The notes below the pieces were generated by a model. The model was not told the DNA's origin and did not search any database. It saw only the letters and a program-made list of their open reading frames with translations. 43,262 bases of DNA from Nocardia testacea NBRC 100365 (GTDB taxonomy: Bacteria > Actinomycetota > Actinomycetes > Mycobacteriales > Mycobacteriaceae): NCBI RefSeq assembly GCF_000308775.1, contig NZ_BAGJ01000052.1:1-43262 (forward strand), given 5' to 3'. Below, in pieces: positions 26,033-33,493 of the stretch. The translations under genes and the position numbers were made by a program. Each line of letters opens with the position of its first letter. Positions within the stretch are counted from its first letter, which is position 1.

Positions 26033-26860
26033 TCATCCGGCGATGCCGATGCCGCGGATCCGCTCCGGATGGCTGTAGATGTTCATGGTGTCGCCGCGCA
26101 CGAACCCCGCCAGGGTGAGACCGGACTCGTCGGCCAGGTCGACCGCCAGCGAACTGGGCGCCGAGACGGCGGCGAGGACCGGGATACCGGCCAGGACAGC
26201 TTTCTGTACCAGTTCGAACGACGCGCGCCCGCTGACCACGAGCACGAGATCGGAAGCCGGTACACGGTTTTCGCGCAGCGCCCAGCCGATCACCTTGTCC
26301 ACGGCATTGTGGCGGCCGATGTCCTCGCGCACCACCAGGGCCGTACCGTCGGGGGTGAACAGACCCGCCCCGTGCAAGCCGCCCGTGGCGTCGAACACCG
26401 ACTGGTGGGCGCGCAGCCGATCCGGCAGGGCAGCGAGTACTTCGGCGTCCAGCAGCGGTCGCGGCGCCGGCAACGGATATCGGCTGCGCATCCGGACCTC
26501 GTCGAGCGCGGTGCGCCCGCAGAGCCCGCAGGCACCGGTGGTGAGGAACGGCCGGTCCGGGAGCACGATCGGGGCACGCAGGCCCACATCCAGCACGTTG
26601 TAGGTATTGCGCCCCTCGTCGTCGGTACCGGCGCAGTAGCGGGCGCTGTGGATATCGGCGGCGGCGCCGATCAGCGTCTCACCGAAGAGGAAACCGTGCA
26701 CCAGGTCGATATCGTGACCGGGGGTGCGCATGGTGACGGTGAGCGACTCGCCGCGCACCCGGATCTCCAGAGGCTCCTCCACGGCCAAGGTGTCGGGGCG
26801 GACGATCTCCCCGGACGGGGTGATCCGCCGCATACGGCGGCGGGCGGTGACTCTGCTCAT
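26033..26860 (-). CDS. fdhD: Formate dehydrogenase accessory sulfurtransferase FdhD
   Basis: 275 residues. FdhD transfers sulfur from IscS-bound persulfide to the molybdenum cofactor of formate dehydrogenases. The two conserved cysteines are C111 and C114 (TGACGLCGR). VEEPLEIRV, DLVHGFLFGE and REDIGRHNAVDKVIG with SGRASFELVQKA are the family signatures. The ATG (26858-26860) overlaps the stop of fdhF in an ATGA junction, so translation is coupled and the two are one operon. Its client is almost certainly the upstream FdhF-like enzyme. Confidence 0.95.
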   Translation of the reverse strand: MSRVTARRRMRRITPSGEIVRPDTLAVEEPLEIRVRGESLTVTMRTPGHDIDLVHGFLFGETLIGAAADIHSARYCAGTDDEGRNTYNVLDVGLRAPIVLPDRPFLTTGACGLCGRTALDEVRMRSRYPLPAPRPLLDAEVLAALPDRLRAHQSVFDATGGLHGAGLFTPDGTALVVREDIGRHNAVDKVIGWALRENRVPASDLVLVVSGRASFELVQKAVLAGIPVLAAVSAPSSLAVDLADESGLTLAGFVRGDTMNIYSHPERIRGIGIAG

Positions 26861-29166
26861 CGCCGGTGGGTATGCGGTTCGAGCCGGACGGTGACGGCTT
26901 TCGACACCGGGGTGTTGGAACGGTCGGCCACATGATCCAGCGGCACCAGCGGGTTCGTCTCGGGATAGTAGGCGGCGGCATTGCCGCGCGGAGTGGAGTA
27001 GGCCACCAGCCGGAACCCTTCGACGCGCCGGTCCGCGCCGTCGCTCCACTCCGAGACCAGATCGACGAGATCGCCGTCGCGGAAACCCAGGTCAGCGATA
27101 TCCGTGGCGTTCACCAGGACCACCCGGCGCCCGTGGTGTACCCCGCGATAGCGGTCGTCGAGGCCGTAGATCGTGGTGTTGTACTGGTCGTGGCTGCGCA
27201 GGGTCTGCAGGATCAGCCGCCCCGGCGGCACCGGTACCCACCGCAGTTCGTTCACCGCGAAGTTGGCTTTGCCGGTGGTGGTCCGGAATTCACGGGAATC
27301 GCGCGGCGGATGCGGCAGCACGAAACCGTTGCGCTGCCGGACCCGGGCGTTGTAATCGGTGCAGCCGGGCACCACCCGGGCAATGGCATCGCGGATGAGG
27401 TCGTAGTCACCGCGGAACCGATCCCACGGCACCGGATGGTCCGGACCCAGCAGTTCCCGGGCGAGTTCACAGACGATGGCGACCTCGCTGCGCAGTTCCG
27501 GCCCGACCGGTGTCAACCGGCCGGTGGAAAGGTGCACCATCGACATCGAATCCTCCACCGAGACCTGTTGCCGCATACCGTTCTGGATATCCAGATCGGT
27601 GCGGCCCAGGGTCGGCAGGATCACCGCGGTCTCCCCGTGCACGATATGGCTGCGGTTCAGTTTGGTGGACACCTGCACGGTCAGCGCGCACCGGCGCAGT
27701 GCGGCTTCGGTGACCGCGGTGTCGGGGGTGGCGGAGACGAAATTGCCGCCCATACCGAAGAAGACGCGGGCGTGACCGTCGCGCAGAGCCCGGATGGCCG
27801 CGACGGTGTCGTAACCGTGCGCCCGCGGACTGGTGATCCCGAACTCCTGGTCCAGGGCGGCCAGGAAGGTTTCCGGAGCCCGCTCCCAGATTCCCATGGT
27901 GCGGTCGCCCTGCACATTGGAATGTCCGCGCACCGGGCACAGGCCCGCCCCCGGCCTGCCGATCATGCCGCGGATCAGCAGCAGGTTGGCCGCCTCCTCG
28001 ATGGTGGCCACCGCATGTGTGTGCTGGGTGAGTCCCATCGCCCAGCACACGATCGTGCTCGTCGAACCGGCCAGCAGCGCGGCCGTGCGTTCGAGATCGT
28101 CGCGGGAGAGTCCGGTCGCGGTGAGCACGGTGTCCAGGTCGACAGCCCGGATATGCCGCTCGTAGTCGGCGAAACCGGCGGTGTGCGTATCGACGAAAGC
28201 CCGGTCAACCACGGTGCCCGGGGCCCGGTCCTCGGCCTCGAACAGCAGTTTCGCCAAGCCCTGGAACAGCGCCATATCGCCACCCAGGCGGATCTGCAGG
28301 AAATCGTCGGCGATATCCACCCCGGTGGTCAGCCCCCGCACGGTCTGCGGATCGCGGAAACCGATCAGGCCGGTCTCGGGCAGGGGGTTGATCGCGATGA
28401 TCCGCGCGCCCGCCTTCTTCGCGTCCGCCAGAGCGCTGAGCATCCGCGGATGGTTGGTACCCGGATTCTGCCCCGCGATCAGGATCAGATCGGCGGCCGC
28501 GAAATCGTCGATGGTCACCGAGCCCTTGCCGATACCGATCGACCCGGTCAGCGCGGTGCCCGAGGACTCGTGGCACATATTGCTGCAGTCGGGCAGGTTG
28601 TTGGTCCCGAAACTGCGCACCAGCAGCTGGTAGAGGAACGCCGTCTCGTTGGCGGTACGGCCGGAGGTGTAGAACACGGCCTCGTCCGGCGAATCCAGGG
28701 CGTGGAGGTGCTCCGTGATGAGCCGGTAGGCCTCCGCCCAGGAAATGGGGGAGTAGTGGGTATCGCCGGGCCGCCGCACCATCGGGTGGGTGAGCCGGCC
28801 CTGCCGCCCCAGCCAGTACCCGGACCGTTGCGCGAGTTCGTCGATCGAATACCGGGCGAAGAACTCCGGCCCGACGGTCTCGAGCGTCGCTTCCTCGGCG
28901 ACGGCCTTCGCGCCGTTCTCACAGAATTCGGCGGGCCGGCGATGACCGCTCGGCTCCGGCCAGGCACAACCCGGGCAGTCGAACCCGTTCACCTGATTGA
29001 CCCGGGCGAGGGTGCGGGCCGTGCGTATGACACCCATATCGGAGACCGCCCGCTGCAGGGCCACGGCCACCGCTCGTACACCGGCCGCCTGCTCCTTCGG
29101 TGCAGTGACGGTCAGCTCGGACTCGTCGATATCGTCGGTGGGGGCGTTGCGGTGCATACCGACCAT
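26857..29166 (-). CDS. fdhF: FdhF/YdeP-type molybdopterin oxidoreductase
   Basis: Bis-MGD oxidoreductase alpha subunit of 769 residues. The N-terminus has C64/C67 and C82 (GFDCPGCAWPEP, EFCENGAKAVAEEAT). C198 in CSNMCHESSG aligns with the metal-ligand selenocysteine of E. coli FdhF, so molybdenum is probably held by cysteine. The cofactor domains show LILIAGQNPGTNHPRML, HSNVQGDRTMGI and FFGMGGNFVSATPDTA. Standard formate dehydrogenases have four N-terminal cysteines for a 4Fe-4S cluster; only three are visible here, as in the YdeP branch, whose substrate is not settled. The M. tuberculosis pair Rv2900c-Rv2899c has the same order. AAGGTGG precedes the ATG at 29166. No beta or gamma subunit is adjacent. 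Confidence 0.92.
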   Translation of the reverse strand: MVGMHRNAPTDDIDESELTVTAPKEQAAGVRAVAVALQRAVSDMGVIRTARTLARVNQVNGFDCPGCAWPEPSGHRRPAEFCENGAKAVAEEATLETVGPEFFARYSIDELAQRSGYWLGRQGRLTHPMVRRPGDTHYSPISWAEAYRLITEHLHALDSPDEAVFYTSGRTANETAFLYQLLVRSFGTNNLPDCSNMCHESSGTALTGSIGIGKGSVTIDDFAAADLILIAGQNPGTNHPRMLSALADAKKAGARIIAINPLPETGLIGFRDPQTVRGLTTGVDIADDFLQIRLGGDMALFQGLAKLLFEAEDRAPGTVVDRAFVDTHTAGFADYERHIRAVDLDTVLTATGLSRDDLERTAALLAGSTSTIVCWAMGLTQHTHAVATIEEAANLLLIRGMIGRPGAGLCPVRGHSNVQGDRTMGIWERAPETFLAALDQEFGITSPRAHGYDTVAAIRALRDGHARVFFGMGGNFVSATPDTAVTEAALRRCALTVQVSTKLNRSHIVHGETAVILPTLGRTDLDIQNGMRQQVSVEDSMSMVHLSTGRLTPVGPELRSEVAIVCELARELLGPDHPVPWDRFRGDYDLIRDAIARVVPGCTDYNARVRQRNGFVLPHPPRDSREFRTTTGKANFAVNELRWVPVPPGRLILQTLRSHDQYNTTIYGLDDRYRGVHHGRRVVLVNATDIADLGFRDGDLVDLVSEWSDGADRRVEGFRLVAYSTPRGNAAAYYPETNPLVPLDHVADRSNTPVSKAVTVRLEPHTHRR

Positions 29167-29265
29167 TGTGATCCACCTTCGCGGCCGGGGCCCGCCCCCG
29201 GTTCCGGAACGGCCGAGCGCCGGAGTGGAGAACCGGGTGCCGGGGGGACGAGCGGGGTGCCGGGA

Positions 29266-30375
29266 TCAGGCGGAGCCGCCGTGGTAGGTGAGGACCTGTT
29301 CGCTGATGCGGATCCGTCCGCCGGGCGGAAGTTCGGTGGGGGACTGGCTGATCCGGGTCCAGCGCGGTTCGCCGGGGGTGGAGACGAAGGTTCCGGCGGC
29401 GGTTCCCGCGTCGCGGAGGAAGACCTTCCCCGAGTCGACCGAGAGGTAGGCGTGGACGCGGGAGATGTGGCGGTCGCGCTGCAGAACCAGGGGAGCGGCG
29501 GTTTTGCGGCGTACCGATTCGTCGACCGAGGGGCCGCGGCCGATGACGTAGGCGCGGTCCAGCGGGTAGGCGGTACCGTCCTCGGCCACCAGGGTCGGCG
29601 GGGCCGAATGGGCTTGTTCGGCGCTGGGGGTGCGGGTGTGCGGGTGCGGCCGGGCCGGTTCCTTGCGCAGGCGGATCGGTTCGGGATCCACGCGCATGGG
29701 CGCCGGTGCGGCCGACCACGCGCGGGTGCCGGGCAGTGGTTCCGCGGGGGACACCTCGGCGAGACCGGTCCGGGGCCCGGAATGCGATTCGGGTTCCGGC
29801 TCGCTCGCGGCGAGCCCGGCCGGTGCCGTCGCGACGGGTTCGTAGGACGCCGCCGTTTTCTTCGCCGGAGTGGTGGCCCGGTTCTGATTCTTGGTGCCGC
29901 GGCGCACCGCGGCCTGGATGACGAAACCCCCACCGGGCACGACTCCGGCGCGCAGATCGGTGCGCGGATACGGCGTGATCCGGCCGTCGGCGCCGGGGCC
30001 CACGGTGAGTGTGCGCACGGGGTCGCGCACGATTTCGTCCACCCAGGTGAAGGCGCGGGCACCGACCAGCCGCCGCGACCCCTCGGCCCCCGAGATCATC
30101 GCCGACACCGGGCCGCGCAGCAGCACCAGGGTGCCGTCGGCGGTGGGCGCGACGAGCCCGAACGGGGGCGGCTCCGAACCGGTGCCGAAGACGACCGCGG
30201 CGAGCCGCTGCGCGATGGCCGCCCCGGGATGCTCGGCGTCTGCCACGGCTTCGACCGCGCCGAGTATCCGCTCGGTGGAGGCATTGGCCCCCACGAGATA
30301 GATCACGACGTCACCGAACCGCGCGACCAGGCCCTCGCCCGGTGCGATCCCGATAGTGGACGTATCAACGCGCAC
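29266..30375 (-). CDS. FHA-domain protein
   Basis: 369 residues. The N-terminal 155 residues (IAPGEGLVARFGDVVIYLVG) resemble phosphatase-like or secretion-associated domains found with FHA modules in actinobacteria but are not identified with confidence. A Pro/Ala-rich disordered linker follows to about residue 265. The C-terminal forkhead-associated domain (YVIGRGP, ISRVHAYLSV, VFLRDAGTAAGTFV) binds phosphothreonine peptides. That makes it a possible partner of Ser/Thr kinases, although pknG is 25 kb away. The start is GTG 30373-30375 with AAGGAG 7 nt upstream. It precedes fdhF by 99 bp on the same strand and could share a transcript. Confidence 0.85.
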   Translation of the reverse strand: MRVDTSTIGIAPGEGLVARFGDVVIYLVGANASTERILGAVEAVADAEHPGAAIAQRLAAVVFGTGSEPPPFGLVAPTADGTLVLLRGPVSAMISGAEGSRRLVGARAFTWVDEIVRDPVRTLTVGPGADGRITPYPRTDLRAGVVPGGGFVIQAAVRRGTKNQNRATTPAKKTAASYEPVATAPAGLAASEPEPESHSGPRTGLAEVSPAEPLPGTRAWSAAPAPMRVDPEPIRLRKEPARPHPHTRTPSAEQAHSAPPTLVAEDGTAYPLDRAYVIGRGPSVDESVRRKTAAPLVLQRDRHISRVHAYLSVDSGKVFLRDAGTAAGTFVSTPGEPRWTRISQSPTELPPGGRIRISEQVLTYHGGSA

Positions 30376-30512
30376 CCGCGGCTCCTTCCTGGCGCACTAC
30401 CGGATCCAGCATAGATGCGAATCCGTTACCCGGCGTATGAGATGGTGGCGACGGATCGCCGGGGTGAGCGGGCAGACCGCCGCGCCGCACGGAACAGAGA
30501 GTAGGGATTGTC

Positions 30513-30686
30513 ATGTCGCTCAGCGCACCGGACGGACGCCCTGGGGTGGTCGCGGCCGGGTCCTCGACCGCGCGCCCGGCGCTGCCGGTGCTCCGTCGGC
30601 CCCGCTACCTCGGGCAGGCCGGGGCCGCTCTGGTGGATCACTGCTCCTCCCGGGTGGCGGATGTGCTGCGGGCGGGTGCGGCGTGA
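30513..30686 (+). CDS. Small hypothetical protein, 57 residues, coupled to the GNAT gene
   Basis: Reads MSLSAPDGRPGVVAAGSS and ends SSRVADVLRAGAA. The ATG at 30513 is preceded by GAGAGTAGGGA, and its stop codon overlaps the GTG start of the acetyltransferase gene in a GTGA junction, which supports real translation. The composition is normal for the organism, with a possible C-terminal helix (LVDHCSSRVADVLRAG). I do not recognise it. It could be a leader peptide or an independent small protein. It is divergent from the FHA gene, whose GTG start lies 137 bp away. Confidence 0.5.
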   Translation: MSLSAPDGRPGVVAAGSSTARPALPVLRRPRYLGQAGAALVDHCSSRVADVLRAGAA

Positions 30687-31204
30687 TCCGGGCGGCGAGC
30701 GCCGCGGATATCCCGGTGCTGCAGGAGATCGAGGTGCGGGCGGGGCAGCCGTTCGCGGCGTTGGGGATGCACGCGGTCGCCGGTGACGAACCGCTGTCGG
30801 CCGAGGTGCTGGGCGAATTCGTGCTGGACGATCGCGCCTGGGTCTGGGCCGTCGCGGACCGGGGACCGGTGGGTTACCTCATCGCGAGCGTCGTCGACGG
30901 GAACGCCCATATCGACCAGGTATCGGTCCTGCCCGAGTACCGCGGAGCCGGCATCGGCCGGCGCCTGATCGACCGCGCGGTGCGCTGGGCCGCCGAGCAC
31001 CGATTGCCGGCGATAACGCTCACCACGTTCACCGAGGTGCCGTGGAACGGGCCCTATTACCAGCGGCTGGGTTTCCGCTATCTCGATCCGGCCGCGGAGA
31101 CCCCGCAACTGCACGCGCTGCGAGCGGCCGAGATCGCGCACGGTCTCGACCGCTGGCCCCGGTCGTGCATGTGGGCCGCGACCGAGACCTGGGAGTACGC
31201 CTGA
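30683..31204 (+). CDS. GNAT-family N-acetyltransferase
   Basis: 173 residues. The fold begins VIRAASAADIPVLQEIE, and the acetyl-CoA pyrophosphate loop is in VSVLPEYRGAGIGRRLIDRA (the R/QxxGxG/A motif as RGAGIG). A strand and WNGPYYQRLGFRYLDP follow, typical of small-molecule or protein N-terminal acetyltransferases. The tail WPRSCMWAAT is common in this subgroup. The substrate is unknown. The GTG at 30683 overlaps the stop of the 57-codon ORF, so the two are probably translated together. It is convergent with glpD, with 2 nt between stops. Confidence 0.9.
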   Translation: MIRAASAADIPVLQEIEVRAGQPFAALGMHAVAGDEPLSAEVLGEFVLDDRAWVWAVADRGPVGYLIASVVDGNAHIDQVSVLPEYRGAGIGRRLIDRAVRWAAEHRLPAITLTTFTEVPWNGPYYQRLGFRYLDPAAETPQLHALRAAEIAHGLDRWPRSCMWAATETWEYA

Positions 31205-31206
31205 AT

Positions 31207-32760
31207 TCAGCCCGTGGTGGCCGCCACCGCGGCAACGGCCGCGGCCAGCGCGGCGGCCCGGTCGGCCGGAACCAGCCCGATCCGGGTGCGGCGGTCCAGC
31301 AGATCACCGGCGTCGAGGGCGCCCTCCTGCTCCAGCGACCAGACGAACTCCGCCGCGAGCACATCCACGCCGGGCGCGACCGGGGTGGCCAGCTCCGGGT
31401 TCGCGGCGGTCAGCGTGACGACCGCCGGGGCGTCGGCGCCGTAGCGTTCGATGAGTAGCTGGGGCGCGGCCAGCCGGTCGCGGGCCACCCCGGTGACCGC
31501 GCCGGCCAGCGGCAGGTTCTTCGTCCGGCACGGGCCTGCGCGCAGTCGCGAGTGTGCCACGGCGGCGTCGACGGCGTCCTGCGCCATCTTGCGGTAGGTG
31601 GTGAGTTTGCCGCCGACCACTGTCACCAGCCCGCTCGGCGCGGTGAGGACCGCGTGTTCCCGGGAGATATCGGCCGTGCTGTCGCCGGCCGTGCGCAGCA
31701 GCGGCCGCAGGCCGGCATAGCTGCCGCGGATATCGGTGTGCGTCAGCGGGATACGGAGCACCGTGTTCACCGTGTCGAGCAGAAAGTCGATCTCGGTAGC
31801 GGTGGGCCGCGGTTCGTCGGGGACGGGCCCGGGCGCGTCCTCGTCGGTGAGTCCCAGGTAGACCCGTCCGTGCGGGGCGGGCAGGGCGAAGATGAACCGG
31901 CCGACGGCGCCGGGCACCGGCACGGTCAGCGCCGCGGTGAGCCCGCCGAAGGCGGCGGCGTCGAACACCAGATGGGTGCCGCGGCTGGGTCGCAACTCGA
32001 TGCTCGGATCCACCTGGTCGGCCCAGATACCGGCCGCGTTGACCACGGCCGCGGCGCGGATCCGGAGGCTTTCGCCGGTCAGGGTGTCGCGTAGGACGGC
32101 GCCGTCACCGCCGGCCTGTTCGGCGGCGACACGGGTCAGCACGGTCGCGCCGTGCGCGGCCGCGGTGCGGGCGAGTGCGACCACGAGTCGCGCGTCGTCC
32201 ACCAGTTGCCCGTCCCAGGCCTGCAATCCGCCGCGCAGTCCGTGCTGCCGTACGGTCGGCGCCAGCCGCAGTGCCTCGGCGCGGGTCACCCGCCGCGACC
32301 GGGGTAGCAGTGCTCCGGGTGTGCCCGCCCCGAACCGCAGCGCGTCGCCGGCCAGGAACCCCGCCCGGATCAGGCTCCGGGTGGACAGGCCGATCCCGGG
32401 CAGCAGCGGGACCAGTTGGGGGAGCGGCCGGACCAGGTGCGGAGCATTGCGCCGCAGCAGGATTCCCCGCTCCACCGCGCTCTCGTGCGCGATGCCGACC
32501 TTGCCGCTCGCCAGGTAGCGCAGTCCGCCGTGCACCAGTTTCGAACTCCACCGGCTGGTGCCGTGGGCTAGATCATGGCGTTCCACCAGCACGGTGCGCA
32601 GTCCGCGGGCGGCCGCGTCGAGCGCGACGCCGGCGCCGGTCACGCCGCCGCCGATCACGAGCAGGTCGATGTCCGGGTGGTCGCCGAGGGCCGCGAGCTC
32701 GCGGCGCCGGCGGGAGGCGTTCAGTGCGGGTCCCGCGGTGCGGGAGGGGTTCTCGGCCAT
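31207..32760 (-). CDS. glpD: Glycerol-3-phosphate dehydrogenase (FAD)
   Basis: 517 residues. This membrane-associated flavoenzyme oxidises sn-glycerol 3-phosphate to dihydroxyacetone phosphate and passes electrons to quinone. FAD-binding GGGVTGAGVALDAAARG (37-53), then LVERHDLAHGTSRWSSKLVHGG and LRYLASG match GlpD closely. TAPSGLVTVVGGKLTTYRKMA is the second FAD contact. The C-terminal domain is standard. It lies 100 bp after the TetR gene on the same strand, as in M. tuberculosis Rv2250c-Rv2249c, and probably forms an operon with it. Its product, DHAP, is the backbone used by the AGPS-like family encoded by the divergent gene. Confidence 0.95.
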   Translation of the reverse strand: MAENPSRTAGPALNASRRRRELAALGDHPDIDLLVIGGGVTGAGVALDAAARGLRTVLVERHDLAHGTSRWSSKLVHGGLRYLASGKVGIAHESAVERGILLRRNAPHLVRPLPQLVPLLPGIGLSTRSLIRAGFLAGDALRFGAGTPGALLPRSRRVTRAEALRLAPTVRQHGLRGGLQAWDGQLVDDARLVVALARTAAAHGATVLTRVAAEQAGGDGAVLRDTLTGESLRIRAAAVVNAAGIWADQVDPSIELRPSRGTHLVFDAAAFGGLTAALTVPVPGAVGRFIFALPAPHGRVYLGLTDEDAPGPVPDEPRPTATEIDFLLDTVNTVLRIPLTHTDIRGSYAGLRPLLRTAGDSTADISREHAVLTAPSGLVTVVGGKLTTYRKMAQDAVDAAVAHSRLRAGPCRTKNLPLAGAVTGVARDRLAAPQLLIERYGADAPAVVTLTAANPELATPVAPGVDVLAAEFVWSLEQEGALDAGDLLDRRTRIGLVPADRAAALAAAVAAVAATTG

Positions 32761-32860
32761 CTGTTTCTCGGCACGGCGCCCGCCGGTGCGGCGGAACGGA
32801 AGACGGGGACGAGCACCGCTTCCGGATGCGCCGGGCCCTACTCCTTCCTGGAAGGTGGGA

Positions 32861-33433
32861 TCACGGGGCGAGATAGCTGTCGAGGGCGTGGCGGAGTTCG
32901 GTGTCGAGCGCGGAACCGTCGAGCAGATGGGCGACCGTGGCCGCCGACTGCACCGCCGACTGGGTGATCAGCAGGACCATGGCCGCCAGCCGGTCGGGTT
33001 CGCCGGCCCGGACCGATCCGTCCGCCTGGCCGTCCCGGATGCCGGTGTCGAACAGTTCGAGCAGTTGCCGCTGGTTGCGGCCCAGGCGGCCGAAGACGTA
33101 GGTGAGCATCAGGTCGGTATCGGTGCGGAAGATCTTGCCGAACAGCGGGTTCGATCGGACCTCCGCCGCGCCGGTGACCACGCCGGTGACCAGCCGCTCC
33201 CGGGCCGGACCGGTGGTCGGTACGGCCGCGGCGATGATCTCGCGCAGTTCGCGCACCAGGAGTTCGGCGACCAGAGCGCGGCTGTCGGCCCACCGGCGGT
33301 AGACCGTCGGCCGGCTCACGCCTGCCCGGCGGGCGACCTCGGTGAGCGTGGTGCGCCGGACGCCGAACTCCGCGACGCAGGCGCGGGCCGCGTCCAGGAT
33401 CGTCTGCTCGACGGCTGCTGCGCCGGATGACAC
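32861..33433 (-). CDS. TetR-family regulator of the glpD / AGPS-like / DAGK locus
   Basis: 190 residues from GTG 33431-33433, or 205 from ATG 33476-33478. The HTH region reads EQTILDAARACVAEFGVRRTT, then LTEVARRAGVSRPTVYRRWADSRALV. The ATG lies inside a 33-bp palindromic operator, and GAGG sits before the GTG, so I favour the GTG start; the 15 extra residues are not part of the HTH. It is the counterpart of Rv2250c in gene order. Being transcribed with glpD and divergent from the flavoprotein-kinase pair, it likely controls both arms. The effector is unknown, possibly a lipid or acyl-CoA. Confidence 0.87.
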   Translation of the reverse strand: MSSGAAAVEQTILDAARACVAEFGVRRTTLTEVARRAGVSRPTVYRRWADSRALVAELLVRELREIIAAAVPTTGPARERLVTGVVTGAAEVRSNPLFGKIFRTDTDLMLTYVFGRLGRNQRQLLELFDTGIRDGQADGSVRAGEPDRLAAMVLLITQSAVQSAATVAHLLDGSALDTELRHALDSYLAP

Positions 33434-33458
33434 GGACTCGACCTCGTCTCCAGTTCGG

Positions 33459-33491
33459 GTTACTGCTTGACACTCCATGTCAAACTGTAAC
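33459..33491. promoter_or_regulatory. 33-bp palindromic operator between the TetR gene and the AGPS-like gene
   Basis: GTTACTGCTTGACA (33459-33472), CTCCA, TGTCAAACTGTAAC (33478-33491): the 14-nt arms match at 12 positions. Each arm carries a TTGACA -35-like hexamer, one per strand, so repressor binding would block both divergent promoters. Only 2 bp separate it from the ATG at 33494. Confidence 0.75.
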
Positions 33492-33493
33492 GC

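Noticed and set aside
26033..30375. Large + strand open frame opposite fdhD, fdhF and the FHA gene
   Set aside because: It is antisense to three well-supported genes with clear motifs and has His/Gly/Arg-rich shadow composition.
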